Shown: positions 1 to 6,797, counted from the first letter of the stretch. The stretch: 13,201 bases of DNA from Pseudomonadota bacterium (GCA_021817875.1 JAKAFQ010000052.1:1-13201); one strand, 5' to 3'. Notes: generated by a model not told the origin, from the letters alone. Made by a program: numbers and translations.

Positions 1-208
1 CGAAGATCGGCCCCAGCGCCTCGAGCGCGAGCCGCAGCCGCTCTCCGCGAGGAACGCTGCGGCCGGGTCCGAACCAGGTGCCGGGATAGAGCAGGAACAG
101 GAAGCGCAGCGGCCGGTACAGGTGGGTCTCGCGGACGAAATCATCCAGGCCGTGCTTCAGCAGCACATGCTGGATCTGCACCAGCCGCGCCAGGACACGC
201 GGCCTCAT
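1..208 (-). CDS. ubiB: UbiB family ubiquinone biosynthesis protein (5' part, runs off the window)
   Basis: These are the first 69 codons of an atypical protein kinase-like (ABC1/ADCK/UbiB) protein. E. coli UbiB is about 546 aa, so most of the gene, including the kinase-like and C-terminal membrane regions, lies outside the window. Visible are the N-terminal helix with HVLLKHGLDDFV, the segment LYRPLRFLFLLYP, and the family hallmark GERLRLALEALGPIF at residues 55-69, which leads into the conserved 'KFGQ' region of the family. The ATG at 208 begins 16 nt after the ubiJ stop and is the only sensible start. The family acts in coenzyme Q biosynthesis at the inner membrane, probably using ATPase activity to help extract or deliver lipid intermediates. 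The ubiE-ubiJ-ubiB order matches E. coli. The identification is firm although the gene is truncated. Confidence 0.9.
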   Translation of the reverse strand, partial: MRPRVLARLVQIQHVLLKHGLDDFVRETHLYRPLRFLFLLYPGTWFGPGRSVPRGERLRLALEALGPIF

Positions 209-224
209 GGACGGAGGGCCCGCA

Positions 225-818
225 TCACTTCGGGCTCGCTTGCCGCTGCAGCAGCTCGAGGCGCGCCTCGAAGCGATCGACGTCCTCGCGCAGGCCGTCG
301 ACGCCGCGTAGAAACTGCTCACCTTCCTGCCGCGACACCAGGTCTGCCCGCTCGTGGCTGGCGTACTCGCCGAGGTCACGCAGTAGCGTGGTGGCTGCCC
401 CGCGCATCCAACCCAGCGTGCCGTGCGCCATCCGGCCGATGCGATGCGCCGGCGCGTCGCCGACGAGCAGCGAGAGCTCTTCCTCCAGATCGGGCGACAG
501 CAGCCGCAGGAGCTCCTGGAATTTCTGCGCGATTTCCGCGTCTCCGCGTATCTCGACATCACCGCGCCGCAGGGGCGCTTGCGACAGACCGCCGCTCAGG
601 ACCAGCAGGCTCAAGGGCCCTCCGAGGATCTGCGCGTCCACCGAGCCTGCGCCGCGGCCGATACTGAGCGAGCTGCCCGTGGATCCGACCAGCACGCGCG
701 CCAGCCCCGGGGCTTCGACGGCGATGCGCCGCCCGCCGAGTTCGGCGCACAGCTGCCGCGCGCGTACCGAACGAGGCAGGCCGCGGTTGAGGATGTTCTC
801 GAGTGTTGCGGTGAACAT
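225..818 (-). CDS. ubiJ: UbiJ, SCP2-domain accessory factor of ubiquinone biosynthesis
   Basis: A 197-aa protein, close to the about 200 aa of E. coli UbiJ. The N-terminal half (about 5-115) looks like an SCP2 sterol-carrier-type lipid-binding domain: it starts MFTATLENILNRGL, has short beta-strand segments such as RIAVEAPGLARVLV, and contains the typical turn APLRRGDVEIRGD. The C-terminal part (about 150-195) is rich in charged heptad-like sequence (EGEQFLRGVDGLREDVDRF), consistent with the coiled coil of UbiJ. In E. coli, UbiJ and UbiK assist the soluble Ubi complex that modifies the quinone ring, probably by binding the polyprenylated intermediate. The ATG at 818 lies 5 nt beyond the ubiE stop, so the genes are almost certainly co-transcribed and perhaps translationally coupled; no strong Shine-Dalgarno is seen. 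Assignment rests on gene order plus domain form. Confidence 0.9.
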   Translation of the reverse strand: MFTATLENILNRGLPRSVRARQLCAELGGRRIAVEAPGLARVLVGSTGSSLSIGRGAGSVDAQILGGPLSLLVLSGGLSQAPLRRGDVEIRGDAEIAQKFQELLRLLSPDLEEELSLLVGDAPAHRIGRMAHGTLGWMRGAATTLLRDLGEYASHERADLVSRQEGEQFLRGVDGLREDVDRFEARLELLQRQASPK

Positions 819-823
819 CAGGG

Positions 824-1585
824 TCAGTATCTGTAGCCGCGGTGCAGCGCGACGATGCCGCCGAGCAGATTGTGATAGCGACAGCCCTCGAGGCCCGCGG
901 CCTGCATCATGGCGAGAAGCTTGTCCTGGGGCGGATGCATGCGGATCGACTCCGCCAGGTAGCGATAGCTGGCTGCATCGCGCGCCACGAGCCTGCCGAG
1001 CAGCGGCAGCACCCGGAAGGAGTAGGCGTCGTAGATCGATCCCAGGCCGGGCGCGACCGGACGGGAGAATTCCAGCACCAGCAGCTGCCCGCCTGGCTTC
1101 AGCACCCGCTGCATCGAGGCGAGCGCGGCGGGCTTGTCGGTCACGTTGCGCAACCCGAAACCGATGGTCACGCAATCGAACGTCCCCTCGCGAAACGGCA
1201 GGCGCTCGGCATTGGCCTGAACGAATTCCACGTTGCCGAGCACACCGCGCTCGGTCAGCCGGTCCCGGCCCCGCTGCAGCATGCTCGCATTGATGTCCGA
1301 GAGCACCACCAGGCCGCGTTCTCCGACCTGCCGGGCCAGTCCCGCGGTCAGGTCTCCCGTGCCGCCGGCCACGTCGAGCGCCCGCTGTCCAGGCCGCAGG
1401 CCGGTGAGCGACAGGGTGAAGCGTTTCCACAGCCGGTGCGCGCCGCCGGACATCAGGTCGTTCATCAGGTCGTAGTTGCGCGCGACCGAGTCGAAAACGC
1501 CGCGTACGCGCCGCGCCTTTTCGTCCCACGGCACCCGCTCGTAACCGAAATCGGTGGCACGATCCTCGATCATCTCATCCGCCAT
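824..1585 (-). CDS. ubiE: Ubiquinone/menaquinone biosynthesis C-methyltransferase UbiE
   Basis: SAM-dependent class I methyltransferase that C-methylates the demethoxy-benzoquinol (and demethylmenaquinol) ring. It is 253 aa from the chosen start, against 251 in E. coli. Both family signatures are visible: YDLMNDLMS...HRLW (residues 38-53) and [15 protein letters not shown] in the second half. SAM-binding motif I is DVAGGTGDL at 71-79, and NVTDK, YDAYSF and ESIRMHP also match the family closely. An in-frame ATG at 1603 would add six residues, but it lies inside a good -10 element, so I prefer the ATG at 1585; the ATG at 1573 is also possible. First gene of a leftward ubiE-ubiJ-ubiB operon, divergent from the kor operon. 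The function call is very secure; only the start is uncertain. Confidence 0.95.
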   Translation of the reverse strand: MADEMIEDRATDFGYERVPWDEKARRVRGVFDSVARNYDLMNDLMSGGAHRLWKRFTLSLTGLRPGQRALDVAGGTGDLTAGLARQVGERGLVVLSDINASMLQRGRDRLTERGVLGNVEFVQANAERLPFREGTFDCVTIGFGLRNVTDKPAALASMQRVLKPGGQLLVLEFSRPVAPGLGSIYDAYSFRVLPLLGRLVARDAASYRYLAESIRMHPPQDKLLAMMQAAGLEGCRYHNLLGGIVALHRGYRY

Positions 1586-1601
1586 CCAGGAAATGGCCGG
1601 C

Positions 1602-1630
1602 ATTGTATCCCAGGAGCCTGCCGGTCTCAG
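1602..1630 (-). promoter_or_regulatory. Probable sigma-70 promoter of ubiE-ubiJ-ubiB
   Basis: Read on the minus strand, CTGAGA (1630-1625; four of six match TTGACA) is followed after 17 nt by TACAAT (1607-1602; five of six match TATAAT). Transcription would begin near 1595, leaving a leader of about 10 nt before the ATG at 1585 or about 22 nt before the ATG at 1573. It is the best leftward promoter I can see upstream of ubiE. It would rule out the ATG at 1603, which overlaps the -10 box. Based on sequence match only. Confidence 0.45.
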
Positions 1631-1647
1631 GGGCGGTGCGCCGTGGT

Positions 1648-1688
1648 GGCCGAGACTCGATCCAGATCGAGCCCGGGCGCTCTCGGTC
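1648..1688. other. Nested inverted repeat between ubiE and the kor operon
   Basis: An inner hairpin CTCGAT-CCAG-ATCGAG (1656-1671, perfect 6-bp stem) sits directly inside an outer stem CCGAGA/TCTCGG (1650-1655 with 1681-1686), which extends two further pairs to 1648/1688 with one G-T wobble. A 9-nt bulge CCCGGGCGC lies on one side. There is no T-run, so it is not an intrinsic terminator. It lies upstream of both divergent promoters, so a DNA operator is more natural than an RNA leader element. No regulator can be named. Confidence 0.35.
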
Positions 1689-1733
1689 CAGGCCCGTCCC
1701 GGCTGTCAAGACCCATCCGGTAGAGAGGAGGAT

Positions 1734-1763
1734 TTGCTTTTTGTCGTACTCGGTGTGAATAAT
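1734..1763 (+). promoter_or_regulatory. Candidate rightward sigma-70 promoter upstream of the kor operon
   Basis: TTGCTT (1734-1739) is separated by 18 nt from AATAAT (1758-1763; five of six match TATAAT). The alternative hexamer GAATAA gives a 17-nt spacer. Transcription would begin near 1770, about 27 nt before the stem of the intrinsic terminator that ends at 1830. A promoter placed just before an otherwise orphan terminator supports both calls. It could serve a small RNA or the kor mRNA. Confidence 0.45.
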
Positions 1764-1769
1764 CCCGCC

Positions 1770-1830
1770 CGCGTACGGGGGTCTTGAAACCTTCGAGGCC
1801 GGAAAGTGTCTACACTCTCCGGCCTTTTTT
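1770..1830 (+). ncRNA. Candidate small RNA or attenuated 5' leader of the kor operon
   Basis: About 61 nt lie between the predicted start of the promoter at 1734-1763 and the end of a strong intrinsic terminator. Possible structure: a short GC hairpin CCCG-CGTA-CGGG (1768-1779, at the predicted 5' end), a second hairpin CTTGAA-ACC-TTCGAG (1783-1797, one T-G pair), then the terminator stem. No good start codon with a ribosome-binding site opens a leader peptide here. No gene on the plus strand precedes it, so the terminator must end either a free-standing small RNA or a prematurely stopped kor transcript. I do not recognise it as a known RNA family; it is not 6S, SRP or tmRNA by eye. Confidence 0.4.
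1797..1830 (+). terminator. Intrinsic (rho-independent) terminator upstream of the kor operon
   Basis: The stem GGCCGGA (1797-1803) pairs perfectly with TCCGGCC (1818-1824). After one A-C mismatch it continues with AGTG/CACT around the loop TCTA. Six T residues follow immediately (1825-1830). The minus strand has no T-run on the other side, so it acts rightward only. It lies about 100 nt before the GTG of the first kor gene, where a terminator serves no upstream plus-strand gene. Confidence 0.85.
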
Positions 1831-1893
1831 ATTGCCCGGCGCTGAGTATCGGCAATGTGAATGGGCAGCAGTGCCTGTTTGTGCCGGGTCGCT

Positions 1894-1910
1894 TGCACTA
1901 TCATTGTGCA
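1894..1910. promoter_or_regulatory. 17-bp dyad resembling an NtrC operator, upstream of the kor operon
   Basis: TGCACTATCATTGTGCA is an inverted repeat (TGCAC/GTGCA arms, 7-nt centre). It fits the NtrC consensus TGCACY-N5-GGTGCA except for T in place of the first G of the right half. It is 24-40 bp upstream of the GTG at 1934, where a bound protein would act on or near a promoter rather than as a remote sigma-54 enhancer. The link to nitrogen control is an inference; an unrelated regulator or a leader hairpin would explain the dyad as well. Confidence 0.3.
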
Positions 1911-1933
1911 CCCTGTTCCAGCAGTGGATCATC

Positions 1934-3748
1934 GTGGACCCTACCGACACCTCCCGCCCCGACTATTACCACCGCGTGGTCGATTGCCAGTGGGCCTGTC
2001 CGGCCCACACCGACGTTCCGGAATACATCCGCCTGATTGCCCAGGGCCGGTTCTCGGACGCCTACATGGTGAACCGCCATTCCAATGTCTTTCCGGGCAT
2101 TCTCGGACGGGTGTGCGATCGGCCCTGCGAGCCGGCCTGCCGCCGGGGCCGGGTCGAAGCCAAGCCAGTGGCCATTTGCCGCCTGAAACGCGTGGCCGCC
2201 GACTCTCGCGATGACATCGCGATGCGCTTGCCCAAGATCCCGAAGGTCAAGAACGGCAAGCGCATTGCCTGCATCGGCGCCGGCTGCGCCTCGCTCACCG
2301 TCGCCAATGACCTGATGCCGCTCGGCTACGAAGTGACCATTCTCGAGCAGTTCAGCAAACCCGGTGGCCTGATGCGGACCAATATCCCCGCGTTTCGCCT
2401 GCCCGAGGCCGTGCTCGATGAGGAAATCGGCATGATCCTCGGCATGGGGGTGGACCTGCGGCTCGGCCACCGGGTCGAGAGCCTCGAGGAACTGCTCGTC
2501 AAGGGGGGCTTCGACGCCGTGTTCGTGGGCTCGGGCGCGCCGAAGGGCAAGGAACTGCGCCTTCCGGGCCGCGAGCAGGCCGCCGCCCGCGTGCACATCG
2601 GCATCAGCTGGCTCGAGTCGGTGGCTTTCGGCCATATCGAGCGCATTGGCGAGCGTGTGCTGATCATCGGCGTCGGCAATACGGCGATGGACTGCTGCCG
2701 GACCAGCCTGAGGCTGGGCGCAGCCCAGGTGAAGGTCATGGCGCGCAAACCGCGCAGCTTCTTCAAGGCGTCGGCCTGGGAGCTCGAGGATGCCGAGGAA
2801 GAGCATGTCGAGATCATCGTCAACCGCTCGCCGAAGGCCTTCGTCATCGAGGAGGGCCGCCTGGCCGGCATGACGTTCGACTGCATGGAATACGAACTCG
2901 ATTCCCGCGGCCGGATCACCGCCGAGCGCGTCACCGGCGAGGAATTCGTGCCCGCCGACGACGTGATTCTCGCGATCGGTCAGGAGAACGCCTTTCCCTG
3001 GATCGAGCGCGACCTCGGCATCGAGTTCGACAAGTGGGATGTGCCGGTCGTCGATCCGGTTACTTTCCAGTCCACCCGGCCGGGGGTGTTCTTCGGCGGC
3101 GATGCCGCCTTCGGCCCCAAGAACATCATCTGGGCAGTGGAGCACGGCCACCAGGCGGCCATTTCGATTCACCGGCACTGCCAGGGCGAGCCGGTGACGG
3201 AGCGGCTGCCGCCGGGCGTCACGCTGCAGAGCCGCAAGATGGGCATGCACGAGTGGTCGTATCCGAACGACTACGCGCCGCTCGAGCGGCGGCTGATGCC
3301 CCACGTGTCGCTCAAGGATCGCTTCAAGAAACTCAACATCGAGGTCGAGCTCGGTTTCTCGGCCGAGCAGGTGGCGCAGGAGGTGCAGCGCTGCCTCAAC
3401 TGCGACGTGCAGACCGTCTTCAGCGCCAAGCTGTGCATCGAGTGTGACGCCTGCATCGACATCTGTCCGGTCGATTGCCTCACCATCACCGCCAACGGGC
3501 CCGAAGCGCAGCTGCGCACCCGCCTCAAGGCCCCGGCGAACAACCTGGCCGAGCCGCTGTACGTCTCGGCGCCGCTGCCGCAGACCGGCCGCGTGATGGT
3601 CAAGGATGAGGATCTGTGCGTGCACTGCGGTCTGTGCGCCGAGCGTTGTCCGACCGCCGCGTGGGACATGCAGAAGTCAAACGTGCACTGGCCGCACGCC
3701 GGTGACGAAGCCGGTGCGCTCGAGGCCCGAAAGCCGAAGATCGCCTGA
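1934..3748 (+). CDS. KorC-like NAD(P)H/FAD/iron-sulfur subunit of 2-oxoacid:acceptor oxidoreductase
   Basis: A 604-aa flavoprotein of the glutamate-synthase small-subunit (GltD) class with a ferredoxin tail. In order: cysteines C18, C22, C61, C65 and C69 of a GltD-type iron-sulfur domain; a Rossmann FAD motif GAGCAS at 115-120; an NAD(P)-binding motif GVGNTA at 246-251; the FAD-contact segment FFGGDAAFGPKN; a CLNC pair (C487, C490); then two 4Fe-4S motifs, C501-x2-C-x2-C-x3-C511-P and C562-x2-C-x2-C-x3-C572-P. It would move electrons between the KorAB core and NAD(P), ferredoxin or both, in the cytoplasm. The reading frame is open back to a TTG at 1784, but that extension spans the terminator and lacks family sequence; GTG 1934 places the first Cys motif where expected. 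The first gene of three; its precedent is the third subunit of Azoarcus evansii 2-oxoglutarate:NADP+ oxidoreductase. Class is firm, partner specificity inferred. Confidence 0.9.
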   Translation: MDPTDTSRPDYYHRVVDCQWACPAHTDVPEYIRLIAQGRFSDAYMVNRHSNVFPGILGRVCDRPCEPACRRGRVEAKPVAICRLKRVAADSRDDIAMRLPKIPKVKNGKRIACIGAGCASLTVANDLMPLGYEVTILEQFSKPGGLMRTNIPAFRLPEAVLDEEIGMILGMGVDLRLGHRVESLEELLVKGGFDAVFVGSGAPKGKELRLPGREQAAARVHIGISWLESVAFGHIERIGERVLIIGVGNTAMDCCRTSLRLGAAQVKVMARKPRSFFKASAWELEDAEEEHVEIIVNRSPKAFVIEEGRLAGMTFDCMEYELDSRGRITAERVTGEEFVPADDVILAIGQENAFPWIERDLGIEFDKWDVPVVDPVTFQSTRPGVFFGGDAAFGPKNIIWAVEHGHQAAISIHRHCQGEPVTERLPPGVTLQSRKMGMHEWSYPNDYAPLERRLMPHVSLKDRFKKLNIEVELGFSAEQVAQEVQRCLNCDVQTVFSAKLCIECDACIDICPVDCLTITANGPEAQLRTRLKAPANNLAEPLYVSAPLPQTGRVMVKDEDLCVHCGLCAERCPTAAWDMQKSNVHWPHAGDEAGALEARKPKIA

Positions 3749-3797
3749 ACTCGGGTTCCCCGGCACCGGTCATGCGTGGTCATTCTCAGAGTCTGTT

Positions 3798-3827
3798 CCC
3801 GGGTCGCCGCCTGCGGTCGCGACCGGG
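3798..3827 (+). other. Stem-loop in the 123-nt gap between the first two kor genes
   Basis: CCCGGGTCGC (3798-3807) can pair with GCGACCGGG (3819-3827) to give a 9-bp, almost all G-C stem with one bulged G and an 11-nt loop. No T-run follows, so it is not an intrinsic terminator. An intercistronic hairpin between a gene for an electron-transfer subunit and those for the catalytic core could set mRNA stability or stoichiometry. That role is a guess; in GC-rich DNA some hairpins arise by chance. Confidence 0.35.
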
Positions 3828-3871
3828 CGCCGGCCTGGGCGGTTCATGAAACATTCAGGTCAACTTTCCGC

Positions 3872-5704
3872 ATGAGCGCATCCAACAGCCGAGTCAACGA
3901 TTTCACCATCAAGATCGCCACGGTCAACGGCACCGGCTCGGCGAGCGCCAACACGCTGCTCGTGAAGTCCATCTTCCGAAGCGGCGTGCCCGTGACGGGC
4001 AAGAACTTCTTCCCGTCCAACATCCAGGGTCTGCCGACCTGGTACGAGATCCGCGTGTCCCGCGACGGCCACGTGGCGCGCGCGGGTTCCGTGGACCTGA
4101 TGGTGGCGCTGAACCCGGAAACGTACGCCCGTGACGTCCGGGAGGTCGCTTCCGGCGGCTACCTGGTCTACGACTCCACGTGGCCCCGTCCGGCGCTGCT
4201 CTCCCGCTCGGACATCACGGTTCTCGGCGTGCCGCTTGCGCAGCTGTGCAACCAGCACTTCAACGGGGTGCGCACCCGCATCCTGATGAAGAACATCTGT
4301 TATGCGGGTGTGCTGGCGGCGCTGCTTGCGCTCGACCTGGAGCGCATCCGCGGCCTGGTCGCCGAGAGCTACGCGAAGCGGCCGCAGCTCATCGAGAGCA
4401 ACATGAAGGCGATTCAGCTCGGCTACGACTATGCGCGGGAGCATTTCGCCTGTCCGCTGCCGCTGTCGATCGAGCCCATGGACCGCACCGCCGGCCACAT
4501 CATGATCGACGGCAACACCGCGGCGGCGCTCGGCTGCGTGTTCGCAGGCGCCACCGTGGCCGCGTGGTATCCGATCACACCGTCGACGTCGCTGATGGAT
4601 GGATTCAAGAGTTTCTGCGAGCGGTTGCGCGTCGACGCCGAGACCGGCGTCAGGCGCTTCGCCTTCATCCAGGCAGAGGACGAGCTGGCCGCAATCGGCA
4701 TGGTGCTCGGCGCCTCGTGGAACGGCGCGCGCTCATTCACCGCGACCTCCGGCCCGGGCATATCGCTGATGAACGAGTTTCTCGGTCTCGCCTACTACGC
4801 CGAAGTGCCGGCGGTCATCTTCGACGTCCAGCGCGTCGGTCCCTCGACGGGCATGCCGACGCGCACGCAGCAGGGTGACCTGATGGCCTGCGCCTACGCG
4901 TCGCACGGCGACACCCGCCATGTGTGCCTCTATCCGGCCAACCCGGAAGAGTGCTTCTACATGGCGCGCGACGCGTTCGATCTGGCCGAGCGGCTGCAGA
5001 CCCCGGTGCTGGTGCTGTCCGACCTCGACATCGGCATGAACGACTGGATGTGCCCGGATCTGAAATGGGACGACGCCTATCGGCCGGACCGGGGCAAGGT
5101 GCTCGCCCTCGAGGACGTCCGCAAGCTGGAGAAATTTCAACGGTATGTCGATAGGGATGGCGACGGCATCCCCTGGCGCACGCTTCCCGGCGTGCATCCC
5201 AAGGCTGCCTACTTCACGCGCGGTTCGGGGCATAACCAGTTCGGTGGCTACACCGAGGATTCGGCCGATTTCCAGCTGGTGATCGACCGGCTGCTCAGGA
5301 AGTGGGACACCGCCAAGCAGCGGGTGCCGCGCCCGATCGTCGATGGCACGGGGAGCGAGCTGGGCCTGGTCGCGCTCGGCAGCAGCGACAGCGCAGTCCG
5401 CGAGGCGCTCGCCGTGCTGCGAAGCCGTGGCGTCTCGATCGATTATCTGCGTGTGCGCGCCTTCCCGTTCGGCGAGGAGGTCGAGCGCTTCCTCGCCGCC
5501 CACCGGCTGTTGTTCGTGGTCGAGCAGAACCGTGATGCGCAATTGCGGTCGCTGCTGACACTGGAGACGGCGGTGGACAAGGCGAAGCTGCGCTCACTGC
5601 TGCATTACGGCGGGCTGCCGGTCAGCGCGAACTTCATCATCGAGGGAGTGCTTGCCGAAATCGCGCCCCCTGCAGCGCATCCGAAGGACATCGCGCACGC
5701 GTGA
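3872..5704 (+). CDS. korA: 2-oxoacid:acceptor oxidoreductase, fused gamma-alpha subunit (KorA type)
   Basis: A 610-aa subunit of the CoA-acylating 2-oxoacid:ferredoxin oxidoreductase family. Residues 11-190 form the gamma domain (GTGSAS at 20-25, then FPSNIQGLPTWYEIRV). From about 217 comes the alpha pyrimidine-binding domain with the hallmark YPITPS at 233-238, the motif TSGPGISLM near 292-300, and GDGIPWRTLPG. The C-terminal domain II begins around 495 (LGLVALGSSDSAV). This gamma-alpha fusion is the form found in 2-oxoglutarate oxidoreductases of Thauera, Azoarcus and relatives; substrate (2-oxoglutarate versus pyruvate or branched-chain acids) cannot be read from sequence by eye. ATG 3872 is chosen because the longer frame from GTG 3776 adds 32 residues without family character. 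The gap to the preceding gene is 123 nt; korB follows after 9 nt, as expected for obligate partners. Confidence 0.92.
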   Translation: MSASNSRVNDFTIKIATVNGTGSASANTLLVKSIFRSGVPVTGKNFFPSNIQGLPTWYEIRVSRDGHVARAGSVDLMVALNPETYARDVREVASGGYLVYDSTWPRPALLSRSDITVLGVPLAQLCNQHFNGVRTRILMKNICYAGVLAALLALDLERIRGLVAESYAKRPQLIESNMKAIQLGYDYAREHFACPLPLSIEPMDRTAGHIMIDGNTAAALGCVFAGATVAAWYPITPSTSLMDGFKSFCERLRVDAETGVRRFAFIQAEDELAAIGMVLGASWNGARSFTATSGPGISLMNEFLGLAYYAEVPAVIFDVQRVGPSTGMPTRTQQGDLMACAYASHGDTRHVCLYPANPEECFYMARDAFDLAERLQTPVLVLSDLDIGMNDWMCPDLKWDDAYRPDRGKVLALEDVRKLEKFQRYVDRDGDGIPWRTLPGVHPKAAYFTRGSGHNQFGGYTEDSADFQLVIDRLLRKWDTAKQRVPRPIVDGTGSELGLVALGSSDSAVREALAVLRSRGVSIDYLRVRAFPFGEEVERFLAAHRLLFVVEQNRDAQLRSLLTLETAVDKAKLRSLLHYGGLPVSANFIIEGVLAEIAPPAAHPKDIAHA

Positions 5705-5713
5705 GAAAGTGAC

Positions 5714-6775
5714 ATGACATTCATCGCCAAGCCCAAGGTCGCCCATCCATCGCTGCCGCACAACGCGCTCGGCTTCACGCGGCGCGATTATGAGGGAGCG
5801 CTCTCTACGCTGTGCGCCGGCTGCGGCCACGATTCGATCACCGCGGCGATCGTCGAGGCCTGCTGGGGGCTGTCGCTCGAACCGCAGAACGTGGTGAAGC
5901 TCTCGGGCATCGGCTGCTCGTCCAAGACCACCGCCTACTTCGTCAGCGGTGGGCACGGTTTCAACGCCGTGCACGGCCGGATGCCCTCGATCGCCACCGG
6001 CGCCAACGCGGCCAACCGGCGCCTGAGCTATATCGGGGTATCCGGAGACGGCGACACCCTGTCGATCGGGCTCGGGCAGTTCTGCCACGCCATCCGCCGC
6101 AATCTCGACATGCTGTACGTCATCGAGAACAACGGCGTCTATGGCCTCACCAAAGGGCAGTTTTCCGCCTCTGCCGACATCGGCACCCGGGCCCGTAAGG
6201 GCGAGACCAATCTGCAGCCGCCCATCGATCCGGTGCTGCTGGCGCTCGGTCTCGGCGCCACGTTCGTGGCGCGGGGTTTCTCCGGAGACAAGCGCCAGCT
6301 GGTGCCGCTCATCGAAGCAGGCCTCAAGCACCGCGGGTTTGCGCTGCTCGACGTGCTCTCTCCCTGCGTGACGTTCAACGACCACGAGGGTTCGACGAAG
6401 AGCTACGCCTACACCCGCGAGCATTACGAACCGGCGGTGCTGGCGGATTTCGTGCCGCGGGAGCTGGAGATCACGGCCGACTATGCGCCTGGGGAGGCGC
6501 GCGAGGTGACCCTGCACGACGGCAGCCGGATCGTGCTGCGCAAGGTCGACGATGACTATGATCCGACGGATCGACCGGCGGCCGTCGCCCGGGTCCAGGA
6601 GCGGATGAGCTCGGGGGAATATCTGACCGGGCTGATCTACCTGGATGCCGGCGGCGAGCGGCCGGAATTCCACCAGGTCAATCGCACCCCGGAAGAGCCG
6701 CTCAACAGCCTGCCCTACGAGGCGCTCGGCCCCGGTTCGAAGGCCCTGGAGAAGCTGCTCGACCGGTACCGGTGA
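5714..6775 (+). CDS. korB: 2-oxoacid:acceptor oxidoreductase beta subunit (KorB type), thiamine-diphosphate binding
   Basis: A 353-aa protein that carries the thiamine-diphosphate site of the enzyme: GDGD at 111-114 and the paired asparagines NN at 139-140 make the classical GDG-x(24-27)-NN motif. C34 and C37 (LCAGCGH), C68 (GIGCSS) and C218 (LSPCVTFND) are the expected four ligands of the proximal 4Fe-4S cluster. With KorA it decarboxylates the 2-oxoacid, transfers the acyl group to CoA and passes two electrons to iron-sulfur carriers. It follows korA after 9 nt, with only a weak purine-rich ribosome-binding site, suggesting translational coupling. The C-terminal third (about 260-350), with EEPLNSLPYEALGP, is an extension seen in the longer KorB proteins. 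No intrinsic terminator is visible directly behind it. Identification of class and role is very secure. Confidence 0.95.
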   Translation: MTFIAKPKVAHPSLPHNALGFTRRDYEGALSTLCAGCGHDSITAAIVEACWGLSLEPQNVVKLSGIGCSSKTTAYFVSGGHGFNAVHGRMPSIATGANAANRRLSYIGVSGDGDTLSIGLGQFCHAIRRNLDMLYVIENNGVYGLTKGQFSASADIGTRARKGETNLQPPIDPVLLALGLGATFVARGFSGDKRQLVPLIEAGLKHRGFALLDVLSPCVTFNDHEGSTKSYAYTREHYEPAVLADFVPRELEITADYAPGEAREVTLHDGSRIVLRKVDDDYDPTDRPAAVARVQERMSSGEYLTGLIYLDAGGERPEFHQVNRTPEEPLNSLPYEALGPGSKALEKLLDRYR

Positions 6776-6797
6776 AGGGCTGCGGCGAATCAGACAC

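Noticed and set aside
1704..1709. Perfect minus-strand TTGACA box upstream of ubiE
   Set aside because: No -10-like hexamer lies 16-18 nt downstream (CCGAGA at the 17-nt position).
842..1723. Plus-strand open frame of 293 codons opposite ubiE
   Set aside because: Shadow frame of ubiE, which matches its family along its whole length.
1882..1897. Sigma-54 promoter (TGCCGG-N5-TTGCA) ahead of kor
   Set aside because: The nearly invariant GG of the -24 element is missing (GC here), so the match is not good enough.
1784..1933. N-terminal extension of the first kor gene to a TTG at 1784
   Set aside because: The extension would translate the terminator hairpin and T-run and has no family sequence; GTG 1934 gives the expected N-terminus.
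1901..3625. Long minus-strand open frame (574 codons) opposite the first kor gene
   Set aside because: It is the GC-rich codon-position shadow of a gene with clear cofactor motifs; its translation shows no recognisable domain.
3776..3871. Longer korA from GTG 3776
   Set aside because: The 32 extra residues overlap the intercistronic hairpin and do not resemble the gamma domain, which starts soon after ATG 3872.
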